A program made the position numbers and the translations under genes. The notes under the pieces are model-generated. The model did no database searches, was not told the DNA's origin, and saw only the letters and a list, made by a program, of their open reading frames with translations. From the NCBI GenBank assembly GCA_937968035.1, contig CALBTS010000455.1:1-15409 (forward strand): a stretch of 15,409 nt of DNA, in the 5' to 3' direction. Below, one piece after another: positions 7,227 through 12,477 of this stretch. Within the stretch, counting starts at the first letter, position 1. Every line of letters starts with the position of its first letter. This DNA is from an uncultured Methanomethylovorans sp. GTDB lineage: Archaea > Halobacteriota > Methanosarcinia > Methanosarcinales > Methanosarcinaceae.

Positions 7227-8095
7227 TTTCTTCTCCAGCACCGCAAGGCCTCTGAGGGCAACATTTCCTTGATGTTGCCTAGTGTTTTACCCGGGAAACC
7301 AAGACGAATATCACCATTGGCATATACATGCAGTGGGCTTTCACGAGACGTTGAATTTGATGCATCGCCATCCATGCAACAAATCCAGTCCTCCTTCCCG
7401 GAGTGGGATCTCGCATACGACTCACAGAGCTTGGCAACAGCTTTCCTTTTGTCGAGTGGCACCACTCGTGAATCTCCAAGTGTTACAAAATTCTCGAAGA
7501 AGTCGACTTTCACATTATCGATCCTCATCCGACGACAAAAGTCCAAAAGATCCTGCACCTCAGTCAAGTTGGTTGAATCAAGTGTTATTGCGAGATTTAA
7601 GACCATACCCACCTTTTTAATTTCTTCAATGTTTTCCAAAAGTTGTTTGAAGTATCCAGCTGCACGGTAGGCGTCTTGTCGGTCTTGCCTGGTGCTTTCA
7701 ATGCTCAGTTGCACGTTGACGGCTCCAGCATCTTTCAGCCTTTTCCACATTCCATGGTCGATATCGAACCCAGAGCTTCCTATGAGGGGCAACATCTTTC
7801 TTTGCCGAATCTGCGAAACAATCTCAAGGATTTCTGGGTGTAGGAGAGGCTCACCCCCCGTCAGAGGAATCAAGAATACCTTGTTAGCCTTGGCATCATC
7901 AAGGATCCTAATCACATCGTGGTACGCCAAGGTAAACCGCTGCAATTCATCGCGTTGACGCATGAAGCAGTGACCACAAGACAGCGTGCATCTAGATGTT
8001 ACATAAATCATTAGTCCCGGAGGAAGCATTGATGAATTGTTGGCATATCGCCATCGAAGGAAAGGCGGGTTTACCCATCCCTTCCTTCGATGCAA
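7223..8095 (-). CDS. Radical SAM peptide-modifying enzyme next to the precursor (290 aa)
   Basis: The cluster motif is Cys36, Cys40, Cys43 in TSRCTLSCGHC, with GGEPLLHPEI (80-89) for SAM binding, GSSGF and QLSIES in the barrel. The C-terminus (about 237-278) keeps the outline of a twitch domain: ICCMDG, VYANGDIRLGF, LGNIKEM. The Cys normally following the NGD turn is missing, so any auxiliary cluster would be incomplete. It directly follows the precursor gene, the usual place for the primary modifying enzyme. The start is uncertain. The TTG at 8095 is next to the precursor stop codon and has AAGGA 5 bases before it. The ATG at 8029 (residue 23) lies after a strong hairpin but has no visible Shine-Dalgarno. 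The stop overlaps the methyltransferase start as ATGA. Confidence 0.87.
   Translation of the reverse strand: MHRRKGWVNPPFLRWRYANNSSMLPPGLMIYVTSRCTLSCGHCFMRQRDELQRFTLAYHDVIRILDDAKANKVFLIPLTGGEPLLHPEILEIVSQIRQRKMLPLIGSSGFDIDHGMWKRLKDAGAVNVQLSIESTRQDRQDAYRAAGYFKQLLENIEEIKKVGMVLNLAITLDSTNLTEVQDLLDFCRRMRIDNVKVDFFENFVTLGDSRVVPLDKRKAVAKLCESYARSHSGKEDWICCMDGDASNSTSRESPLHVYANGDIRLGFPGKTLGNIKEMLPSEALRCWRRK
8053..8091 (-). promoter_or_regulatory. Stem-loop between precursor and first radical SAM gene
   Basis: On minus, ATCGAAGGAAGG (8091-8080) pairs with CCTTTCCTTCGAT (8065-8053), giving about 12 pairs with one bulged T and an inner GGGT/ACCC helix. There is no U tract, so it is not a simple terminator. 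Stem-loops just behind precursor genes often stabilise the 5' message or reduce read-through, giving more precursor than enzyme. It lies inside the radical SAM frame if the TTG start is used. Confidence 0.6.
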
Positions 8096-8230
8096 TTATG
8101 TCCTTCGATTAGAAGAGTTCATGCACCCTGAAACATCGATTATCTCGATTAGGGCCGGAGTCTTTAGCTCATTTGTAGTCATCGTCTGGTTGACATCGTT
8201 TTCGAACTTCTTCTCAGAAATCACATCCAT
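8096..8230 (-). CDS. Putative RiPP precursor peptide (44 aa)
   Basis: The frame runs from the ATG at 8230-8228 to TAA at 8098-8096. A perfect AGGAGG (8241-8236 on minus) sits 5 bases upstream and a strong promoter lies 30-60 bases further up. The product begins MDVISEKKFENDVNQ and is charged and leader-like. It then has L22-KTPALIEII, which resembles the Pro-x-Leu leader element bound by PqqD-like/RRE domains in lasso and related RiPPs. The last part, DVSGCMNSSNRRT (32-44), is a small polar stretch with a single Cys36 and would be the core. It is first in the operon, and five peptide-maturation-type genes follow. No known precursor family is recognised. The position of leader cleavage, the modified residues and the core limits are inference. 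Confidence 0.78.
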   Translation of the reverse strand: MDVISEKKFENDVNQTMTTNELKTPALIEIIDVSGCMNSSNRRT

Positions 8231-8262
8231 GGGATCCTCCTATTAGTTTAAAACCAATGCAT

Positions 8263-8291
8263 ATAATACATGATCAACTTAAAGCTGTCAA
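8263..8291 (-). promoter_or_regulatory. Strong sigma70-type promoter of the peptide operon
   Basis: On minus, -35 TTGACA (8291-8286), a 17-bp spacer and -10 TATTAT (8268-8263) are near consensus. Transcription would start about 25 bases before the precursor ATG. It is the only clear promoter for the six-gene operon. Confidence 0.8.
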
Positions 8292-8336
8292 CTGCTATGT
8301 TCTTTTCACCCCAAAATCAGTTACTACACTATATTT

Positions 8337-8367
8337 GCAAATTATGGTCTTCACTCTCGTAATTTGC
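8337..8367. repeat. 8-bp inverted repeat upstream of the peptide operon promoter
   Basis: GCAAATTA (8337-8344) and TAATTTGC (8360-8367) are perfect arms separated by 15 bases. They lie between the RHH gene stop and the -35 of the peptide operon. They may be an operator for that promoter or a weak hairpin ending the parA-RHH transcript; there is no U tract. Confidence 0.35.
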
Positions 8368-8386
8368 TAGTAAAATCAAGTTCTTT

Positions 8387-8638
8387 CTAAATAGCACCCT
8401 TTTTTTTTAAAAACTCTCTCATCGCCATACGAATTGTGGCACCCGCACTTAACCCCATGTCTTGAGCTACACAACGAAGAGCTTTATAATCCTGAGGAGA
8501 CACATAAAAATTAATCCGTATTTTATTCGTATCATCTAATTCTTGTTTAGGTGTTGATATTCCTTCAAAGACTTTTTTGGCTTGAGTTGCGGCAGGATCG
8601 TCTTTTTGCTGTAGCCTATCTGGACGCTTTAAGCTCAT
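8387..8638 (-). CDS. Ribbon-helix-helix partition/repressor protein (83 aa)
   Basis: The C-terminal half (about 38-80), KIRINFYVSPQDYKALRCVAQDMG followed by SAGATIRMAMREFLKKKG, has the strand-helix-helix pattern of RHH (MetJ/Arc-type) DNA-binding dimers. The first 37 residues are polar, with a basic start. In small plasmids such a protein next to ParA is the centromere-binding partner (ParG- or omega-like) and also represses the operon. The ATG overlaps the ParA stop as ATGA, so the two are co-translated. The gene ends over a run of nine A, which makes the last six codons slippage-prone. Confidence 0.78.
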   Translation of the reverse strand: MSLKRPDRLQQKDDPAATQAKKVFEGISTPKQELDDTNKIRINFYVSPQDYKALRCVAQDMGLSAGATIRMAMREFLKKKGAI

Positions 8639-9387
8639 GCAATTGCCTCGACAATACTTGAAAGCGAGACAATTGTTTCAGGTTTTGGTGCCTCTTCTCG
8701 CGGTAGATTTTGAATCGGAATATGTGCAGCTTGTGCCTTACGAATTGCAGGATCAACGGGTATGCGATACACCTGTTTTCCTCTGATTTCATCAGCCTGC
8801 GCACTTACACTTCTATGTTGAGCTATACGAGCATCAAATGCATTTACTATAACAATCTTGTGTTCAGGAGCGTATCGCAATGCCTTCTTGAGCCGATCCA
8901 ACTCAAAAGCAAAAGTCTCTAAACCATCCAAACTGAAATATTCTGGAATTATTGGAGTTATTACTTCACCTACTGCGAGAAGTGCAGATTTTTCCAGACG
9001 CCCCATTCCTGGCGATAAATCATAGACAGCATAGTCATACCCCAATCGTATAAGTTCATCCCTAAGGTCTTGAAAAATGAAAGGCTCATTCGCAAGTTTA
9101 TTTTCACCATAAGCTTTTAAAGATCCATCCAAACCAAAGGTGGGAAGCATATCAAAGTTAGGGATACCTGTGGAAACTATTGCTTCCGATGCAATAATTG
9201 TCCCATCAAGCACATCTGCTAATTCGTGCTCTGGGGTTGCTGTAAGATGCCATGAAGATGAATTTCCTTGTGGATCTACATCAATAAGTATCGTTCTTCC
9301 TTTCTTCGAGAGCTCAAACGCAAGAGCACCTGACAGACTCGTCTTCCCTACTCCACCTTTTTGCAGGTGGACAGCTATCGATTTCAT
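8635..9387 (-). CDS. parA: ParA-family partition ATPase (250 aa)
   Basis: This deviant Walker ATPase drives plasmid segregation by dynamic binding to the nucleoid. Walker A is QKGGVGKTS (9-17) with the signature Lys. Walker A' is LIDVDPQG (34-41). Walker B is YAVYDLSPG (119-127) with Asp123. There is no N-terminal helix-turn-helix, and the short length and small RHH partner point to a type Ib-like system. The start at 9387 is chosen because GAGGG lies 5 bases before it and the protein then begins right at the first strand (MKSIAVHLQ). The open frame continues 26 codons upstream without a Shine-Dalgarno. The promoter and repeated TACAT motifs upstream suggest autoregulation by the RHH partner. 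Confidence 0.92.
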   Translation of the reverse strand: MKSIAVHLQKGGVGKTSLSGALAFELSKKGRTILIDVDPQGNSSSWHLTATPEHELADVLDGTIIASEAIVSTGIPNFDMLPTFGLDGSLKAYGENKLANEPFIFQDLRDELIRLGYDYAVYDLSPGMGRLEKSALLAVGEVITPIIPEYFSLDGLETFAFELDRLKKALRYAPEHKIVIVNAFDARIAQHRSVSAQADEIRGKQVYRIPVDPAIRKAQAAHIPIQNLPREEAPKPETIVSLSSIVEAIA

Positions 9388-9412
9388 ACATACCCTCAAA
9401 AGACATCGGTTA

Positions 9413-9462
9413 TACATCTTATATACATACATATGATGTATATTATACGTACATACTACATC
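9413..9462. promoter_or_regulatory. Repeated TACAT motifs: likely partition site/operator of parA
   Basis: The motif TACAT(A/C) occurs at 9413, 9424, 9450 and 9457, and inverted as GATGTA at 9435-9440, around a CATATG centre (9429-9435). Short direct and inverted repeats overlapping the -10 of parA are what RHH partition proteins usually bind. The assignment is by position and pattern. Confidence 0.5.
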
Positions 9463-9481
9463 CAAACACCATATATGTCAA
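9453..9481 (-). promoter_or_regulatory. Promoter of the parA-RHH operon
   Basis: On minus, -35 TTGACA (9481-9476), a 17-bp spacer and -10 TAGTAT (9458-9453). Transcription would start near 9446, about 60 bases before the parA ATG and inside the repeated motifs. Confidence 0.6.
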
Positions 9482-9707
9482 GCAAGGGCAACGATTGGGT
9501 GTGATAGGGTTTTCCAGCAGGCGGAGGCACGCACCTACGATGCCGCCATCTGTGGTAAACCCAAGATACAAAACGGACAATCAATCGTTCCGCTAATTCC
9601 ACAATCAACTGTTTCACAAACTCTAAAATTGGATCATCGTGCATGCCTTTAGTTGAAGTTCCAAATTCACTGCTTTTTCTATGGGAGGTAGTAAGTACCA
9701 AAATCAC
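9456..9707 (-). CDS. Possible small CDS upstream of parA (83 aa), doubtful
   Basis: A GTG start at 9707 has AGAGG 8 bases upstream. The product has an amphipathic ILEFVKQLIVELAERLIVRF segment followed by a basic HRWRHRR. The end runs across the parA -35 and -10 boxes and its last third looks like random translation. No family is recognised. If it is not a gene, 9482-9790 holds nothing else clear. Confidence 0.22.
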   Translation of the reverse strand: MILVLTTSHRKSSEFGTSTKGMHDDPILEFVKQLIVELAERLIVRFVSWVYHRWRHRRCVPPPAGKPYHTQSLPLLDIYGVWM

Positions 9708-9802
9708 CTAAAAAACCTCTCTATGACCCAATAATGAGTGTTTCCGGCTATTTCTCCGGGACAACTGATTCGCCAACAAATCGTTTCCTTTTACCCAGGG
9801 GG

Positions 9803-9826
9803 TGCAGGGGGAGCCGTCCCCCTGCA
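9803..9826. repeat. GC-rich perfect stem-loop
   Basis: TGCAGGGGGA (9803-9812) and TCCCCCTGCA (9817-9826) are a perfect 10-bp inverted repeat with loop GCCG. It is the first of a set of GC-rich hairpins between the partition genes and the origin and could be part of an oriT, a primase or single-strand site, or a terminator. Confidence 0.6.
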
Positions 9827-9878
9827 TAAAGACCGACTTCCATTTCGGCTGACTCGATTTTTCAACTGACGGGGGGAT

Positions 9879-9935
9879 GCCGGGCGGGCGGGGACCGCCG
9901 AAGGCGGTCGAACCCGGCGGGGGGCTCCGCCCCCC
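9879..9935. repeat. Compound GC-rich hairpin region
   Basis: GCCGGG (9879-9884) pairs with CCCGGC (9913-9918) and encloses GACCGCC/GGCGGTC (9893-9899 / 9903-9909, loop GAA). Right next to it GGGGGGC/GCCCCCC (9919-9925 / 9929-9935, loop TCC) forms another stem. The block stands out sharply from the AT-rich backbone. Similar stem clusters occur at plasmid mobilisation and single-strand origins, but no relaxase is in the window. Confidence 0.6.
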
Positions 9936-9967
9936 AAGAGGGTGGAGAAATGCTTTAGGTGATAGAC

Positions 9968-9976
9968 TTTTCCACA
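9968..9976 (+). promoter_or_regulatory. DnaA box
   Basis: TTTTCCACA matches the TTWTNCACA DnaA consensus and lies between the GC-rich stems and the AT-rich repeats of the origin. Host DnaA probably helps Rep open the origin. Confidence 0.6.
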
Positions 9977-10000
9977 AGAAAAAAAATGATAGGTGTAGAA

Positions 10001-10036
10001 GAGTTTATAAGAATTTAAGAGTTTATAAGAGTTTCA
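10001..10036 (+). repeat. AT-rich direct repeats, likely origin unwinding element
   Basis: GAGTTTATAAGA occurs at 10001-10012, apart from one ambiguous end base, and again at 10019-10030, an 18-bp period. A third partial copy, GAGTTTC, begins at 10030. It is followed by AT-rich DNA up to 10080. Direct AT-rich repeats between a DnaA box and iterons are typical of the duplex-unwinding part of an iteron origin. Confidence 0.5.
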
Positions 10037-10081
10037 TCTTATTAGATTCCAGGTTTAAATAAAGCTTTGAATCTCAATTAA

Positions 10082-10167
10082 TGTACAGATTACGGTGCAT
10101 TCTTGTAGGGATCACGGTGCACTTCATGTATTAGTAGCGGTGCATCTATGTATTAGTAGCGGTGCAT
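10082..10167 (+). repeat. Four iterons (plasmid origin)
   Basis: There are four related 19-bp units sharing TGTA...CGGTGCA(T/C): 10082-10100, 10104-10122, 10127-10145 and 10149-10167. Starts are 22 or 23 bp apart, two helical turns, so Rep monomers would bind the same DNA face. The third and fourth copies are identical. Two more copies closer to the first lie downstream of rep. Confidence 0.9.
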
Positions 10168-10169
10168 CT

Positions 10170-10202
10170 ATGTACAATGTACTTGACATGTACATTGTAC
10201 AT
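10170..10202. promoter_or_regulatory. Operator: 13-bp perfect inverted repeat over the rep promoter
   Basis: ATGTACAATGTAC (10170-10182) and GTACATTGTACAT (10190-10202) flank seven bases containing the -35 box. The arms share ATGTAC with the start of the iterons. This is the standard arrangement for Rep dimers repressing their own gene. Confidence 0.8.
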
Positions 10203-10210
10203 GTTATAAT
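10183..10210 (+). promoter_or_regulatory. Consensus promoter of rep
   Basis: Perfect -35 TTGACA (10183-10188), a 16-bp spacer and a perfect -10 TATAAT (10205-10210). The predicted start of transcription coincides with the rep ATG at 10217, so the message would be leaderless. Confidence 0.8.
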
Positions 10211-10216
10211 TATTCC

Positions 10217-11137
10217 ATGGCTACACCACGAACACAAAAATCTTATCCCCCGGTAAAATTCCCAAAACCAAAAGAAGTTTCAGCAATAGGAAACCCTCTC
10301 ATCGAATCTTCATTTCGCATGGAAGCAAACGAGTTAAAACTACTAATTTTTGTTTGCTCTTTTATCCATGAAGAACATGATTTTTTTACTTATAGTTTTA
10401 CTGTCGAACAAGCTGCAAAAGCTTTTGGTAGAAAATATGATCGTGAGCATCAAAGTTTCTATACGGATTTGAAACGATGGTCCAAGTCTATAGTAGGAAG
10501 AACAATCGAACTTCCTGATTTCATTCCGCAGACCGGAGCTAAACCAAGAGATCGGCAAACCACTATCTTTGATTATTTTGATTACATTAATGGTGAAGCT
10601 CGTGTGGAAGTAGTATTTAAAAATTGGCTAAAACCTTATCTTCTTGATTTAAAACGTGAATTTACACGTATTGCCGTTCGAGAGATTACACAATTGCAGA
10701 GTTTTTATGGTCTCAAGCTTTTCATGCTTTTATCGCAATATTCCAAATTTAAAAGACGTAAATTTGCACTGAAAGACCTTCGTTTTGCTCTTGGTGTAGA
10801 AGATGGTATCTACCCTGAATGGGGGGAATTTGATCGACGAGTTATTAAAATTGCAATAAATGACTTACGCCGTGCGAATATTCTTGAAGTAGAGTCTATT
10901 CCATACAAAAGAGGTCGTAAGGTTTTTGAAGTAGAATTTAGATTCTATAAACCGGGATCAGAAAGAGATGAAACCCCAACAAAAAAGGATCAAGAAGAGG
11001 CTATCTTGATAGCACAAAACATGATAAGATTTCAGGAAATTTTGATGGAAGAGAAAGACCTTTTTGATACAGAAGAAGCCAACCAAAGGGCAATAAAGCG
11101 TTTATTACAAGAAATAAAGCAAACAAAAAATGTATAG
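10217..11137 (+). CDS. rep: Rep_3-family plasmid replication initiator (306 aa)
   Basis: The initiator binds the iterons to open the origin and, as a dimer, represses its own promoter. It has two winged-helix domains. The first (about 22-135) begins NPLIESSFRMEANELKLLIF. The second (about 150-255) contains ITQLQSFYGLKLFMLLSQYS, KDLRFALGVE, the Y-P-E-W-G-E-F-D turn and DRRVIKIAINDLRRANI, ending in a GRKVFEVEFRFY strand. The C-terminal 45 residues are charged and helical. The length is normal for the family. The ATG at 10217 lies only 7 bases after the -10 box and has no Shine-Dalgarno. The next in-frame ATG (10319) also lacks one and would cut into the conserved start. Base composition is AT-rich like the partition genes and unlike the 1.7-8.2 kb cargo. 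Confidence 0.94.
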   Translation: MATPRTQKSYPPVKFPKPKEVSAIGNPLIESSFRMEANELKLLIFVCSFIHEEHDFFTYSFTVEQAAKAFGRKYDREHQSFYTDLKRWSKSIVGRTIELPDFIPQTGAKPRDRQTTIFDYFDYINGEARVEVVFKNWLKPYLLDLKREFTRIAVREITQLQSFYGLKLFMLLSQYSKFKRRKFALKDLRFALGVEDGIYPEWGEFDRRVIKIAINDLRRANILEVESIPYKRGRKVFEVEFRFYKPGSERDETPTKKDQEEAILIAQNMIRFQEILMEEKDLFDTEEANQRAIKRLLQEIKQTKNV

Positions 11138-11198
11138 CAAAAAGACTGCCAATCAGTGGATATATCCATTAGCAATATGTGTACTAAATTTCAATACT

Positions 11199-11213
11199 GT
11201 TTAGTTACTAAAC
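11199..11213. repeat. 15-bp palindrome, copy 1
   Basis: GTTTAG-TTA-CTAAAC, 62 bases after the rep stop. It shares 13 of 15 bases with copy 2 at 11745-11759; the two differences are a compensating pair. It may be a protein-binding site or the stem of a rep terminator. Confidence 0.55.
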
Positions 11214-11240
11214 ACTTTACATATACTATCAAGCACACAA

Positions 11241-11263
11241 ACTATGTACAGATTGCGGTGCAT
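11241..11263 (+). repeat. Iteron 5 (downstream of rep)
   Basis: TGTACAGATTGCGGTGCAT at 11245-11263, preceded by ACTA. It differs from iteron 1 at one base. The same 23 bases occur at 11421-11443. Confidence 0.85.
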
Positions 11264-11420
11264 AATTATTTTGGCCTATAGACCTATTAGACTGCGCCAT
11301 ATGTGTACTAAAATTCAATTCACCATAACTGTAAATTACAATAATCCATAAGCTTTGCTGTAAAAACTTCATGCAGATTGTGTATATCTAAATAACAGGA
11401 CGACTATTACCAATTATTTA

Positions 11421-11443
11421 ACTATGTACAGATTGCGGTGCAT
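11421..11443 (+). repeat. Iteron 6 (downstream of rep)
   Basis: An exact 23-base copy of the unit at 11241-11263, 180 bp further on. Being outside the origin array, the pair may titrate Rep or take part in handcuffing-type copy control. Confidence 0.85.
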
Positions 11444-11740
11444 TATCTGCAACACGGTTGACAATATCGACGATATATTTTGCTTTTTGTCATATACCTT
11501 GGGCGGGATCTTCCTGATATTACTCTACAAGCATAATGTCAGACACATAAATATTTTTATTATAATGAATTAACACTAGCATGTAAGATAAAAACAAATA
11601 TGTAAGACATTTACAAAATTTAAATGTATTACTTGTAATAATATATGTGCTGTGTTTTGAAAATGTCAGACAATTATCTTGCCGTCGATATTTTTACTCA
11701 TATGTAATTTTACTAAGCAGTTTATTCAGCAAATAGGTAT

Positions 11741-11763
11741 GAGCGTTCAGTTACTGAACGCTC
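11741..11763. terminator. Perfect 10-bp hairpin behind the DUF2290 gene (palindrome copy 2)
   Basis: GAGCGTTCAG (11741-11750) and CTGAACGCTC (11754-11763) with loop TTA lie 52 bases after the DUF2290 stop on minus. Position and stem fit a terminator, but neither side has a real U tract. The core 11745-11759 is the second copy of the palindrome at 11199-11213, so a binding site is the alternative. Confidence 0.45.
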
Positions 11764-11814
11764 CTTATAGTGGTTTCCCATAGACTCCAGTCGTAAAATA
11801 ATGATTGAGGTTTT

Positions 11815-12477
11815 CTAGATGTTTATGAACAAGCGTTCCTTTTCTTTTATACTCATGGTTTCATCTGCTTTTACGCCGAGAGCTGAGAATGCAGGTAGCG
11901 GCGAATTATCTCCGAGGGTAGCACTATGATAGAAATGCTGAATGATAAAAGTACAGAAGATTGATGGCTCGACGGGCCTGTTTACAGGAATACGACAGTC
12001 CTTATGAAAACCCAAATGAACATGTGATTGCGGATGGCTATCTTCTACATAAGATGGAGGATCGAAATCCATACGAACCGGGACAACCGATACTTTCGAC
12101 GAAACGATATCAAGATAGATTTGGCTTTCTATATACTCATCATAACAATCGTCGTAGCGATATGCATCTCGGCATGGAAGATATGCAAGTCTATGCCAAA
12201 GAATTCGTGATTTATCACAAATATATCTAAGTTGTATTAATCCTCCATCGATGAGCATGATAGAAAATATTTTATTGCTCGCGCAATAGGTATACATTTC
12301 ATCATAATAGTCAGTTGTACCATTCGGTTTCGGTGGGATTAGGGAGCAGCATGTGATCTCATACCTATCTGTTCCACATTTTCGGATGTATGGTTCATTC
12401 TGATTTATGCAGAGTCCGCATTTCATCAGAGAATCGATTATAGAAAGTATGCTTCTATTCAAATCGTTAGCGATCAT
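11815..12477 (-). CDS. DUF2290 protein, partner of defence helicase (220 aa)
   Basis: The sequence shows the conserved pattern I associate with DUF2290: IMLIDGGLIQLRYIC (about residues 73-87), HRLAYLP, a VRMDFDP segment, then HPQSHVHLGFHKDCRIPVNRPV (about 149-170) and FIIQHFYH. No catalytic function is known. The invariant His and Asp residues could form an active site, which is inference. It follows the helicase gene with an 11-base overlap on the same strand. That pairing is the one reported for the Helicase-DUF2290 anti-phage system from phage-satellite hotspots. The ATG at 12477, with GGGG 6 bases upstream, is preferred to the GTG one codon earlier. Confidence 0.82.
   Translation of the reverse strand: MIANDLNRSILSIIDSLMKCGLCINQNEPYIRKCGTDRYEITCCSLIPPKPNGTTDYYDEMYTYCASNKIFSIMLIDGGLIQLRYICDKSRILWHRLAYLPCRDAYRYDDCYDEYIESQIYLDIVSSKVSVVPVRMDFDPPSYVEDSHPQSHVHLGFHKDCRIPVNRPVEPSIFCTFIIQHFYHSATLGDNSPLPAFSALGVKADETMSIKEKERLFINI

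Larger units (their letters stand above)
11175..11319 (+). repeat. 21-bp direct repeat flanking iteron 5
   Basis: ATATGTGTACTAAA followed by TTCAAT with one varying base occurs at 11175-11195 and 11299-11319, on both sides of iteron 5. The function is unknown; it could be a remnant of local duplication during origin evolution. Confidence 0.6.
11138..11814. other. AT-rich intergenic region with origin-related repeats
   Basis: No supported gene lies in these 677 bases. They hold two iterons, two related palindromes and the paired direct repeat listed separately. They also hold AATGTCAGACA at 11535-11545 and 11662-11672, and a small palindrome ATATCG-A-CGATAT (11464-11476). It probably contributes to copy control and terminates rep and the DUF2290 gene. 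Confidence 0.6.

Noticed and set aside
7194..7958. Several plus-strand frames of 66-158 codons opposite the methyltransferase and radical SAM genes
   Set aside because: They are antisense shadows of well-supported genes with no motifs of their own.
9708..9977. Minus-strand frame of 89 codons through the GC-rich block
   Set aside because: Its translation is Pro/Gly-rich because of the hairpins (GGRSPPPGSTAFGGPRPPG), lacks a protein-like pattern and lies over structured origin DNA.
10001..10167. Short repeats as a CRISPR array
   Set aside because: Units are degenerate, 22 bp apart without unique spacers, and sit before a Rep gene, so they are iterons and origin repeats. No cas genes are present.
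11458..11486. TTGACA at 11458 as a promoter
   Set aside because: No acceptable -10 box lies at 15-19 bases and no plus-strand gene follows.
11424..11573. Plus-strand frame of 49 codons starting inside iteron 6
   Set aside because: It has no Shine-Dalgarno, and its first residues MYRLRCII are only the translation of the iteron; iteron 5 gives the same start and then diverges.
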